A stretch of 64,000 bases of DNA from Chitinophaga sp. GbtcB8 (GTDB taxonomy: Bacteria > Bacteroidota > Bacteroidia > Chitinophagales > Chitinophagaceae), in contig NZ_JAGXJN010000004.1 of assembly GCF_019091455.1 (NCBI RefSeq), forward strand, positions 1-64,000, read 5' to 3'. Made by a program: the position numbers and the translations under genes. Below, piece by piece: positions 26,438 to 34,031 of the stretch (position 1 is the stretch's first letter; each line of letters opens with the position of its first letter). The notes under the pieces were generated by a model. That model saw nothing but the letters and a program-made list of their open reading frames with translations, was not told where the DNA came from and did no database searches.

Positions 26438-26569
26438 CTATATATCTTGCCCATCAGGCTTTTTTAACACAAGTTTTTCCCATTGCATAACCGCACCATC
26501 TTTTGACGGTGATGCGCTCATACATCCAACAGTTGCTATACTACTTTTTGTCTTGTGTTCAGTCATCAT
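26438..26569 (-). CDS. Possible small protein, 43 aa (unproven)
   Basis: An open frame of 43 codons (double ATG at 26564-26569, stop 26438-26440) lying between two terminators, in the same relative position as the 45-codon ORF of module 2. It contains SSIATVGCMSASPSKDG and ends VLKKPDGQDI, with one cysteine. No promoter is visible between the preceding terminator and this ORF, so it would depend on read-through. I do not recognise it. Its placement is the main reason to list it. Confidence 0.3.
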   Translation of the reverse strand: MMTEHKTKSSIATVGCMSASPSKDGAVMQWEKLVLKKPDGQDI

Positions 26570-26587
26570 TACGAACTACGCTTAAGC

Positions 26588-26619
26588 AAAAAGTCCCGCA
26601 TCTTGCCTGCGGGACTTTT
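26588..26619. terminator. Terminator hairpin (first of module 1)
   Basis: Arms AAGTCCCGCA and TGCGGGACTT around TCTTGCC, with A and T runs on the two sides, so it is functional in both directions. It lies about 26 bases after small ORF B on the minus strand. Confidence 0.88.
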
Positions 26620-26644
26620 GTTTTATCACTTGATAACTAGTTTG

Positions 26645-26740
26645 TTAACAATTGGTGCAACATGCCCGCAACCTGCTCCAGACCTGCTTCTTAAGCTTGC
26701 AGGACACCGCAGGAATAATATGTTGACGGTTGCGTGACAT
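26645..26740 (-). CDS. Small ORF B, 31 aa, cysteine-rich, behind a consensus promoter
   Basis: A 31-residue basic frame (ATG 26738-26740, TAA 26645-26647) with four cysteines (14, 27, 28, 31): it begins MSRNRQHIIP, has SCKLKKQVW in the middle and ends SRLRACCTNC. A poly-A stretch precedes the ATG, as is common for Bacteroidota translation starts. The promoter is a perfect TTTG-N19-TATCTTTG and a strong terminator follows, so a short transcript is certain to be made if the promoter is active. The clustered Cys codons before a terminator would suit a cysteine-sensing leader peptide, a small secreted or metal-binding peptide, or a non-coding RNA. No family recognised. Confidence 0.5.
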   Translation of the reverse strand: MSRNRQHIIPAVSCKLKKQVWSRLRACCTNC

Positions 26741-26759
26741 TTTTTTTCTTTTGCTGCAA

Positions 26760-26790
26760 CAAAGATATTTTTATTTTTTTATTGCACAAA
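26760..26790 (-). promoter_or_regulatory. Consensus promoter of small-transcript module 1
   Basis: The minus strand reads TTTG (26787-26790), exactly 19 bases, TATCTTTG (26760-26767): a full match to the Bacteroidota primary-sigma consensus TTTG-N19-TAnnTTTG. It lies about 20 bases upstream of the ATG of small ORF B, in very AT-rich DNA. Confidence 0.8.
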
Positions 26791-26839
26791 ATCCAAAAGA
26801 TATTTTTTTTTGAGAATTAAGGTTTTTTTCATAAAAGCC

Positions 26840-26923
26840 GGTCCACAGTCCACGGATTACAGTCAACAACAGGTTATGAACACTTACCGCCCGGCGCCCT
26901 CTGTAGCCCGTGGTCTGTGGACT
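26840..26923. repeat. Inverted pair of heptad repeats (GTCCACA type)
   Basis: Four 7-base units run from 26840 (GGTCCAC, AGTCCAC, GGATTAC, AGTCAAC), and two units in inverse orientation lie at 26910-26923 (GTGGTCT, GTGGACT). The two blocks could pair over about 12 of 14 bases around a 42-base loop. The block overlaps no gene; the radical SAM stop is at 26931. Confidence 0.6.
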
Positions 26924-26930
26924 GCCCCTA

Positions 26931-28016
26931 TCAGAAAAGCCGTAATTGCTGCTGCGGCCTTTGAAACAGCGAAGTATTTAATTCAAGCTTCTCCATATTC
27001 AACCCGTTCTTTTTAGTATGGATCTTAAACTGCTGGCGGATCAGGTCTGCTACATTGCCCTCTCCCCGCATGCGGCGCCCAAACTCACTATCGTTCACCT
27101 TCCCTCCGTGCATGCTTTCTACCAGGTGCCATACCTTATCTGCCCGGTCAGGGAAGTTCTTATAAAGCCAGTCATTGAAAATGATCTTTATGGCATCATT
27201 TAACCGTACAATGGTGTAACCGGCAAACTTAGCCCCGTTCTGGGCGGCCATTTCCAGCAGCTGAGGCATTTCATGCTCATTAAGCCCGGGTATCATGGGG
27301 GCGGTCATTACCCCTACGGGTATCCCGGCATCACTTAACTCTTTGACTATACGAAAACGCTGTGCAGCCGTAGTGGTACGGGGCTCCATTTTTAAACGCA
27401 GGTCCTCCTGCAGGGAGGTAATGGATACATAAACACATACCAGCTGGTCCTGCGCCAGTTTCTGTAACAGGTATTTATCCCGCAGCACCAGTGCATTTTT
27501 AGTAATAATACCCAGGGGCTGTTTATATTCCAGGGCTACTTCCAGCAGCTGGCGGGTGATCCACATTTTACGCTCCACCGGCTGGTAACAATCCGTGTTC
27601 CCGGAAAGGCTGATAGGCTTTGGCGCCCAGTTCTTATTATCCAGGAACTTGCGCAGCAGCTCCGGGGCATTTCTTTTTACTACGATCTTGCGCTCAAAAT
27701 CCAGCCCGGCGCTCATGCCCCAGTACTGGTGCGAGTTACGCGCATAACAATAGATACAGCCATGCTCACAGCCCTGGTAAGGATTCATGGAGTACCACAT
27801 CCCCACATCCGGGCTATCTACCTTATTCACCAATGATTTTGCATGCTCCTCAATGATCTGGGTAGGCACATCCGCCTGCCACCATTCATCGATCCCTTCC
27901 GGGTGATCCTGCGCGTATTCACTTTGCAGGAATTTATTCTTTGGATTGAGCTGCGCACCCCTGCCCTTATAATATGGATCTTCAGGTGCGCCCCCTTCCT
28001 GGAAAGGCAAAGTCAT
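26931..28016 (-). CDS. PA0069-family radical SAM protein
   Basis: A 361-residue radical SAM protein with the cluster motif Cys-x3-Cys-x2-Cys in NPYQGCEHGCIYCYARNSH, preceded by VGMWYSMNPYQG, which is typical of the PA0069/SplB-like group. SLSGNTDCYQPVE and LGIITKNALVLRD are further group markers. The remaining TIM-barrel strands include VCVYVSITSLQEDLRLKMEP and AGIPVGVMTAPMIPGLNE. Biochemical function of this group is not established; relation to spore photoproduct lyase suggests a DNA-directed or repair role. It lies alone, between the heptad-repeat region and the MutS-like gene. Confidence 0.88.
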   Translation of the reverse strand: MTLPFQEGGAPEDPYYKGRGAQLNPKNKFLQSEYAQDHPEGIDEWWQADVPTQIIEEHAKSLVNKVDSPDVGMWYSMNPYQGCEHGCIYCYARNSHQYWGMSAGLDFERKIVVKRNAPELLRKFLDNKNWAPKPISLSGNTDCYQPVERKMWITRQLLEVALEYKQPLGIITKNALVLRDKYLLQKLAQDQLVCVYVSITSLQEDLRLKMEPRTTTAAQRFRIVKELSDAGIPVGVMTAPMIPGLNEHEMPQLLEMAAQNGAKFAGYTIVRLNDAIKIIFNDWLYKNFPDRADKVWHLVESMHGGKVNDSEFGRRMRGEGNVADLIRQQFKIHTKKNGLNMEKLELNTSLFQRPQQQLRLF

Positions 28017-28080
28017 ATACTAATTATTTTAGTAAAAATACTAAATTAATTAGCTATTTACCAAATTAAACATGGATTAG

Positions 28081-28118
28081 ATATGCACATGTGTTAAATG
28101 TGAAGATGTGCACATCTG
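28081..28118. repeat. Heptad-periodic palindromic repeat
   Basis: A stretch of ATGTGCAC-type units in the gap between two minus-strand genes includes the perfect 14-base palindrome AGATGTGCACATCT at 28104-28117. It is too AT-balanced to be an ordinary terminator and belongs to the class of 7-base periodic intergenic repeats seen elsewhere in this window. Confidence 0.45.
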
Positions 28119-28122
28119 CACA

Positions 28123-29901
28123 TTATATAATTCCCATTTGCTGCATCAGGAAAGTAGCATTCTTGTTGTGGGCAATGCCCTCGCGGATGCGGTAATCGAA
28201 GTATAAGCGATTTTCCTGGATGGTACTTTCAAAACAATAGTTCCTGATCTGCTGCGGGTATACCTGTTCCAGCTGTCCCAGCTCCAGGTCGTGAGTGGCT
28301 ATCATGCCCATGCAATTATATTGCAAAAGATGGGTGATCAATTGTTGTGAGCCGGTAAGCTTGTCAGCGGAGTTGGTGCCTTTCAATATCTCATCCAGCA
28401 ATATAAATACGTTGCCGCCGCGCTGCAGCACTTTTACGATCTGCTGCAGGCGTAACAGCTCTGCCTGGAAATAAGAGGTATGCCGGGCAATGGAATCCTT
28501 AATACGCATGGAGGTCATGATGTGCGCAGGCGTAAAGGAAAACCTTTCCGCACATACCGGCGCACCACACATGGCCAGCAGCAGGTTGCTGCCTACACTG
28601 CGCAAAAAAGTGCTTTTGCCGCTCATGTTAGAACCGGTAATAATGAGGAAATGCTGCGGACGGCCTACTGTAATGCTATTGGTTACGCATTCTTTGGCCG
28701 GTATCAGCGGGTGGCCTACTGCCGCGGCTTCCAGCCCGCCCTGTTCCGTAGCTTCCGGGAAGATGTATGCGGGATGGTTAAAGGCAAAAGTGGCCAGGCT
28801 GCCCCAGGCTTCCAAACGTGCAATTACCTGCATCCAGTCCTGCACCTGGTGCTGGTAGCGGGCTTTCCATTTTTCCAGGCTAAACATGCAATGCAGGCTG
28901 TATAACACCAAAGAGTTCAGGACGGTAGCTACTATCAGGTTCAGACTTTGATCCAGCGCATTGCTGATGCGGGCCAGCCGGTGCAGCGCATCCCCTGCTA
29001 CTGCGGCCTGCTCCTGCTGCGTTTTAAGCAGCGCGGATGTTTCAAACGATTCTTTTTTTACCAGCTGCAGCAGCGTGGCAAACTTGCGTAATACCTGCTC
29101 CTTATTGCTTAACTGCTGATGCTGCGCCAGCATTTGCCTGGAATTTGATCCCAGCAGCAGCCAGTTTACCATCAAGAAAAAAGTGGCGGGGTAATAATTG
29201 CGGGTATAGCTATATATAATGATGCTGATGATCAAACAGGCCGGGCTTAGCCAGCTGAGTAAACGCAGCCATTTTTTATCTTTAAAAGAGAAAGGCATTT
29301 GCAGCCATTGCTGCAGGGAGGCCCGGTCAGCAGGGGTTTCATGCGCCAGCATGGCCTGCGCGGTAAGCAGCTGCCGGAACTCCACTTTCGGCGTAAGCTC
29401 TTTTACAGCAGCCTGCATTTGTTGTATGGCGGCGGTTTCCTGTAAAGGGAACTGCAGCGCATAAGCCAGCTCCTGCCTGCCCATTAAGGTACCGGTACGG
29501 TTTAGATGCTGGTATAAGGATGCAGGGCCAAAAACATCGAGATCCGTACCAAAGGGGTGCTGCTCCTCCACAAAATCATTCCCCGCCTCAAACCGGGATT
29601 CATAGGTAGTTTGCAGGTGCAGCTCCTTTTCATTCAGCTGCTGCAAGGTTAACAGCAGCTCTAGCTTATCCTTTACCCGCTGATATTTGGCCAGGGCATA
29701 TATAAAACCTGCCAGCAGCGCCAATATAGGCAGCCACCATACGGGTTCAAAATTCTTTGCAATGTATTGCCAGGCGCATACCAGTATGCCCACAAAGCAG
29801 CCCAGGCGCACCCAGCCCAATACCTGCAGCTGGCCGCGGGCCTTTGTGATCTGTTGTTGCAGCTGGGCTAAACGGTCGGCGTAAATTTTTTCCGGGGGCA
29901 T
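28123..29901 (-). CDS. Membrane-anchored MutS-related ATPase
   Basis: A 592-residue protein that ends in a MutS-type ABC ATPase domain: FLIITGSNMSGKSTFLRSVG (Walker A about residues 423-431), FILLDEILKGTNSADK (Walker B and the D-loop region, about 499-514) and MIATHDLELG (switch histidine). It lacks the mismatch-recognition and connector domains of MutS. Instead the N-terminal half has hydrophobic segments (VRLGCFVGILVCAWQYIA, WWLPILALLAGFIYALA, PACLIISIIIYSYTR, ATFFLMVNWLLLG), so it is probably bound to the inner membrane. The family is common in Bacteroidota and its role is unknown. Confidence 0.85.
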   Translation of the reverse strand: MPPEKIYADRLAQLQQQITKARGQLQVLGWVRLGCFVGILVCAWQYIAKNFEPVWWLPILALLAGFIYALAKYQRVKDKLELLLTLQQLNEKELHLQTTYESRFEAGNDFVEEQHPFGTDLDVFGPASLYQHLNRTGTLMGRQELAYALQFPLQETAAIQQMQAAVKELTPKVEFRQLLTAQAMLAHETPADRASLQQWLQMPFSFKDKKWLRLLSWLSPACLIISIIIYSYTRNYYPATFFLMVNWLLLGSNSRQMLAQHQQLSNKEQVLRKFATLLQLVKKESFETSALLKTQQEQAAVAGDALHRLARISNALDQSLNLIVATVLNSLVLYSLHCMFSLEKWKARYQHQVQDWMQVIARLEAWGSLATFAFNHPAYIFPEATEQGGLEAAAVGHPLIPAKECVTNSITVGRPQHFLIITGSNMSGKSTFLRSVGSNLLLAMCGAPVCAERFSFTPAHIMTSMRIKDSIARHTSYFQAELLRLQQIVKVLQRGGNVFILLDEILKGTNSADKLTGSQQLITHLLQYNCMGMIATHDLELGQLEQVYPQQIRNYCFESTIQENRLYFDYRIREGIAHNKNATFLMQQMGII

Positions 29902-29923
29902 GGCGAGGGAAAATGCTTTGAAA

Positions 29924-31357
29924 TTATAAACTGTATTGTCTTTTCAGCAGTTCCGGGTATTCCTGGCTCACTTTCATGATCAGCTCACCAAACAGGGTAT
30001 TGCCCCAGGAAAACCAGGGGCGGGTGAACTTGGTCGGATCATCCTTCTGGTAAGATTCATGGATAAACCCTTTATCCCCATCCGTATTACGGATGGTACG
30101 GATGCATTCTGCAATCTCCTCCTTGTTCTGCGTGGTCATGGCTTTCATGATAATGCTCATGGGCCAGATGTAGTCTACACCCGTGTGCGGGCTGCCTACG
30201 CCATCACCATATTTACCCTGGTAAAACCATGGGTGAAAAGTGCTCCATACAAAACGGCGGGCCGTCTGGTACAGCGGATCATCGGCCGTGGTATATCCCA
30301 GGTAAGGGATGGATAAGAGGCTGGGCACATTGGTATCGTCAATAAACAGGCGGTTGCCAAATCCATCTACCTCAAAAGCATACATATGGCCCAGCTGCGG
30401 ATGTTCTACCACGGCATAAGCCTTAATAGCACGGTCTACTTCGTTGGCCAGGTCTGTACATTCTTTGGCAAAAGCGGCATCCTTCCAAACGGTGTTGCTG
30501 ATCTCCGCCAGCTGCCGCAGGGATACTACGGCAAACATATTAGAGGGGATCAGGAAGGGAAACACCGTAGCATCATCCGAAGGACGGAAAGTAGATACAA
30601 TAAGCCCTACCGGGGAAATGGGCGCGCCATAACCGCTGTTGGCCACAGTATCTGACTGCACCGGCGTAACACGCTGAAACTTGTAAGGGCCTTTGCCGTC
30701 TTTACGCTGCTGCTCTTTGAAAGTTTTTACGATCAGGGCAGATGATTTGCGGTAGCTATCATCCAGCACCTTGGTATCGCCGCTGATCTTCCAGTAATGG
30801 TAGGCCAGGCGTACGGTATAACAAAGGGAATCTATTTCCCATTTGCGCTCATGCAGCTCCGGCTTCATATCAGTAATATCCTTATCCCACTCGCTGCCGG
30901 TGGGGCCTTCGTTAAAGGCGTTGACATAAGGATCTATTAAAATGCATTTCGTTTGACGGTTAATAACACCGGCAATCAGCTGCTGCAGGGCATTGTCCTC
31001 TTTCACCAGCGGCAGGTAAGGCCATACCTGGGCAGAGGAATCGCGCAGCCACATAGCATGAATATCACCTGTAAGCACAAACGTATCCGGGCGGCCGTCT
31101 ATAGTTTTATGGTTTACAGTAGTATCCAGCGTTTTGGGAAAGCAGTTCTCAAACATCCAGGCCAGCTTGGGATCGGCTATCTGTTTTTTGATAGAGGTAA
31201 TTGCTTTTTCCACTGCCTGGCTGGTGAACTTACGTTGTGCCAGCGGCGGGCGTTGTGAGGCATAACCATCCCAACCCAATACCTGTTTAGGAAACCCCAG
31301 CCCTATTGCGCCTGCCAGGAGGCTGCTGTTACGGATAAAATCTCTTCGTGCTACCAT
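29924..31357 (-). CDS. GH125 exo-alpha-1,6-mannosidase-like protein
   Basis: A 477-residue secreted or periplasmic glycoside hydrolase of family 125 (metal-independent alpha-mannosidase, (alpha/alpha)6 barrel). Motifs include FVLTGDIHAMWLRDSSAQVWPYL, with the catalytic-site aspartates, ETLH-like GPTGSEWDKDITDMKPE, IDSLCYTVRLAYHYWK, FIDDTNVPSLLSIPYLGY and SPHTGVDYIWPMSIIMKA. I use the start at 31357 because it gives a Tat-type signal (MVARRDFIRNSSLLAG); the frame is open for 19 more codons upstream. It follows the YncE/phosphoesterase gene by 57 bases, suggesting an operon acting on phospho-mannan or mannose-rich glycans. Confidence 0.88.
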   Translation of the reverse strand: MVARRDFIRNSSLLAGAIGLGFPKQVLGWDGYASQRPPLAQRKFTSQAVEKAITSIKKQIADPKLAWMFENCFPKTLDTTVNHKTIDGRPDTFVLTGDIHAMWLRDSSAQVWPYLPLVKEDNALQQLIAGVINRQTKCILIDPYVNAFNEGPTGSEWDKDITDMKPELHERKWEIDSLCYTVRLAYHYWKISGDTKVLDDSYRKSSALIVKTFKEQQRKDGKGPYKFQRVTPVQSDTVANSGYGAPISPVGLIVSTFRPSDDATVFPFLIPSNMFAVVSLRQLAEISNTVWKDAAFAKECTDLANEVDRAIKAYAVVEHPQLGHMYAFEVDGFGNRLFIDDTNVPSLLSIPYLGYTTADDPLYQTARRFVWSTFHPWFYQGKYGDGVGSPHTGVDYIWPMSIIMKAMTTQNKEEIAECIRTIRNTDGDKGFIHESYQKDDPTKFTRPWFSWGNTLFGELIMKVSQEYPELLKRQYSL

Positions 31358-31414
31358 GGAATTATAACTTATGAAAGCGCAAGATATAAAAATAGTTGGC
31401 AGTATAAACCCCAA

Positions 31415-33862
31415 CTATCGTTCATCTTCCTCCTCTGCTTCGTCATCATCTGCACGGAGCTTTACAAAAGCGCTTCTGCGCGGGGCGGGCATAACGGCCT
31501 GCTCGCCATGAATAGCTTTCCATACCACTTCATTCAGATCCAGGTCCGGGGCACGGTCTTCATGCTCCAGGTCAAAGGCCGCGGAACGCCGGGCGCTCTC
31601 ATTCCAGGCAGTGTTACGTTCTTCCAGGCTTACATTCGCCTCCCGCGCTGTATAGGGGCGCAGGTCCGGGGTGGGGGTAAAACATTCCCATAAAGGCGTG
31701 GCAGCAGCATCATACTGGCTCATTGGCGGCAGGCCCAGGATCAGCTCCATGGTGCGCAACACTCCCGCGGTGGCATACATGTTATGCACCGGGGTTTTCC
31801 GTTTGGTATAAGGGCTTATCACGTATACGGGGGAACGGTGTGCATCCACATGGTCGGAGCCATTCTGCGCATCATCTTCCAGAATAAAAATGGCGCTTTC
31901 TTTCCATACAGGGCTATGGGAGATGTGCTCTATCAGCCGGCCCACTGCCAGGTCATTATCTGCCACAGCGGCAAAAGGTGTATAGGCGCCCTTGCGCATA
32001 CCGCTGGTATGATCATTGCCCAGGCGTATAGTATTAAAATGCGGTAAGGCCCCTGCAGCCACTAACGAGTCAAAGTCCTGCGCCCACAATTGCTGCCGGT
32101 GAATATCCTGTATGGCCAGGTCAAAAGCCGGATACCCTATACAGAAATGACCTTCCAGCGATTTCAGGTTAGTTTTATTGCTTTCTGCAAACTCGCCATA
32201 GGTGCGGTAGCTTACCCCTGCCCGCTGGCAGTAGTCCCAGATAAAACCTTTTTTAGGGTAGGCTATTTTACGGCTGCCTTCATAATCATAGGTGCCGCCA
32301 CGTTTGCCATAACTGGTAGGCCAGGTTTTTTCCACATAATCGGTGGCATAAGCAGCCATAGACCAGTTGTGCCCATCTGCACTTACTTCTGCATCTACAT
32401 AAAAATTATCCAGCAGCACAAACTCGCTGGCCAGGGCATGCTGGTTAGGAGTGATCTTTTCCGGGAATATACACAGGCTGCTATCGCCGTTACCTTCCCG
32501 CATATCGCCCAGCACCTGGTCGTACGTGCGGTTTTCCTTGATCACATAAAACACATATTTGATCGGCGAAACATCGCCCTGCTTTTGCGGAATAGGATTA
32601 CCTGCTGCTCCCGGCGCCAGCTGCTCCCGGGCTTTGGTGTAAGGCGTATTTTCATATACCAGCCCTGACCAGCGGCTGAGTGTTGCCTCATCTGGCTCGC
32701 TGAATATGGAAAGGGTGCCCTTAAACAACGCCGCAATATATTGTACCGGCTTATCGGCCCGTGTATTGCCTTCATGGCGGCCGGCCGCATCCTGCCGGCG
32801 AATGGGGTTAGGCCCCTCCGGGTTAGCCAGGGAGGTAAATCCTTTGCCATTGGCCACCAGCACTTTTTTACCCAATACCCTTACACAGGAAGGATACCAG
32901 CCTACCGGTATAAAACCCCTGGAACGGCTTTTACCCGGCTTTTCCACGTCAAATACCGCCAGGCAGTTATTGTCTGCATTGGCAATGTACAGCGTGCGGT
33001 TGTTGGCGGAAAGGGCCAAGCCATTAGTAGTGGAGCCTGCAGGCGCACCGGGGTATAAAGCAGTATTGAGGGTTTCGATCACTTTACCGGTGCTTACGTT
33101 TATAACAGATACAGTATTATCATTGGCATTAGCCACATACAGGTAACGGCCATTAGAAGAAAGTATCAGCTCATTCGGATGGCTTTCTGTTGCAATGCTG
33201 GTTGTAATACGCTGCTGTTTTGTATTAAACACAGCTACCTTATCCGCTCCCCACAGGGAAATGTAGAGCTGCTTGCCATCCGGCGACAGCACACAGGTAT
33301 AGGCTTCTGCTTCCAGAGCCACCTTGTTCTGGACCTTGTTAGTGGTAAGGTCTATAATATACAGGCTGTTATTTTCCTTGGTTACTACATACAGCTTTTT
33401 ATGCGCATCATCTATGGCTATACCGGCAGGTCCTATTTTTTCCGGCCAGGGTTTGCCCAGGGAAATGCTGTCTGCCAGCTGCAGCTTGTTATTATTAATA
33501 GCATATTTCCAGATCACATTATCATTACCGCCGGATGCATACAGGTATTTTTCATCTTTACTAAAGGCCAGGCCCAGCCAGGATTTGGGAATGGTCACCT
33601 CATCCAGCAGGGTTTCCTTTGCTGTAGCTATGAGCTGAATGGTTTGCCGGCCCTGCCCGTTATTGGTAACTGCCAGAAATTTGCCGGAGCTGGATAATAC
33701 CATGTTCAACGGCAGATCGCCCAGGGGCAGGGAACGCCCCACTGGCGTAAGGGACCAGCCATTGGGCAGGGTAATGCGGCGGGCAGCAGTATCAGTGGTT
33801 TTCTTTTGTGCCATAACCGGTAAGGCGGTTACGAGGGCCAGGATCCAGCATAGTTTTTTCAT
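31415..33862 (-). CDS. YncE-type beta-propeller fused to a phosphoesterase (alkaline phosphatase superfamily)
   Basis: An 815-residue secreted protein with a signal peptide (CWILALVTALPVMAQ). Residues ~40-370 are a seven-bladed propeller with YVTN/YncE repeats (KYLYASGGNDNVIWKY, KLYVVTKENNSLYIIDL, RYLYVANANDNTVSVINV, RTLYIANADNNCLAVFDV). Residues ~430-790 are a phosphoesterase domain with YVFYVIKENRTYDQVLGDM, DNFYVDAEVSADGHNWS, IRLGNDHTSG and AIFILEDDAQNGSDHVDAHRS-type metal ligands, as in phospholipase C/phosphoglycerate-mutase-like enzymes. The tail is strongly acidic (DDDEAEEEDE). It probably removes phosphate esters outside the inner membrane, upstream of the GH125 mannosidase. Confidence 0.87.
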   Translation of the reverse strand: MKKLCWILALVTALPVMAQKKTTDTAARRITLPNGWSLTPVGRSLPLGDLPLNMVLSSSGKFLAVTNNGQGRQTIQLIATAKETLLDEVTIPKSWLGLAFSKDEKYLYASGGNDNVIWKYAINNNKLQLADSISLGKPWPEKIGPAGIAIDDAHKKLYVVTKENNSLYIIDLTTNKVQNKVALEAEAYTCVLSPDGKQLYISLWGADKVAVFNTKQQRITTSIATESHPNELILSSNGRYLYVANANDNTVSVINVSTGKVIETLNTALYPGAPAGSTTNGLALSANNRTLYIANADNNCLAVFDVEKPGKSRSRGFIPVGWYPSCVRVLGKKVLVANGKGFTSLANPEGPNPIRRQDAAGRHEGNTRADKPVQYIAALFKGTLSIFSEPDEATLSRWSGLVYENTPYTKAREQLAPGAAGNPIPQKQGDVSPIKYVFYVIKENRTYDQVLGDMREGNGDSSLCIFPEKITPNQHALASEFVLLDNFYVDAEVSADGHNWSMAAYATDYVEKTWPTSYGKRGGTYDYEGSRKIAYPKKGFIWDYCQRAGVSYRTYGEFAESNKTNLKSLEGHFCIGYPAFDLAIQDIHRQQLWAQDFDSLVAAGALPHFNTIRLGNDHTSGMRKGAYTPFAAVADNDLAVGRLIEHISHSPVWKESAIFILEDDAQNGSDHVDAHRSPVYVISPYTKRKTPVHNMYATAGVLRTMELILGLPPMSQYDAAATPLWECFTPTPDLRPYTAREANVSLEERNTAWNESARRSAAFDLEHEDRAPDLDLNEVVWKAIHGEQAVMPAPRRSAFVKLRADDDEAEEEDER

Positions 33863-34031
33863 CAGTGCATATTTTGAAACAGGAAGAGGGTAAAGTTAGA
33901 AAGGGCTGTGTAAAATAGGGAAATGTTCACTGTAAATTAATGGTACCATAACAACTACCGTGCTTGTGTGCCGTGCTGCCCCTATTTTCGTAACTTGCAA
34001 CGTTGGCTTATACCAATGGAAAACTGATATT

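Noticed and set aside
26299..26454. N-terminal extension of the DinB protein
   Set aside because: It would be translated through a terminator hairpin and has no DinB features.
31358..31414. 19-residue N-terminal extension of the GH125 protein
   Set aside because: Starting at 31357 gives a clean twin-arginine signal; the extension would hide it.
33960..34031. Upstream extension of icmF
   Set aside because: The extra 24 residues are unlike any mutase N-terminus; the ATG at 34032 starts the standard B12-binding domain.
33863..34031. Cobalamin riboswitch upstream of the B12-dependent mutase
   Set aside because: The short leader lacks the conserved B12-box and the length needed for the riboswitch fold.
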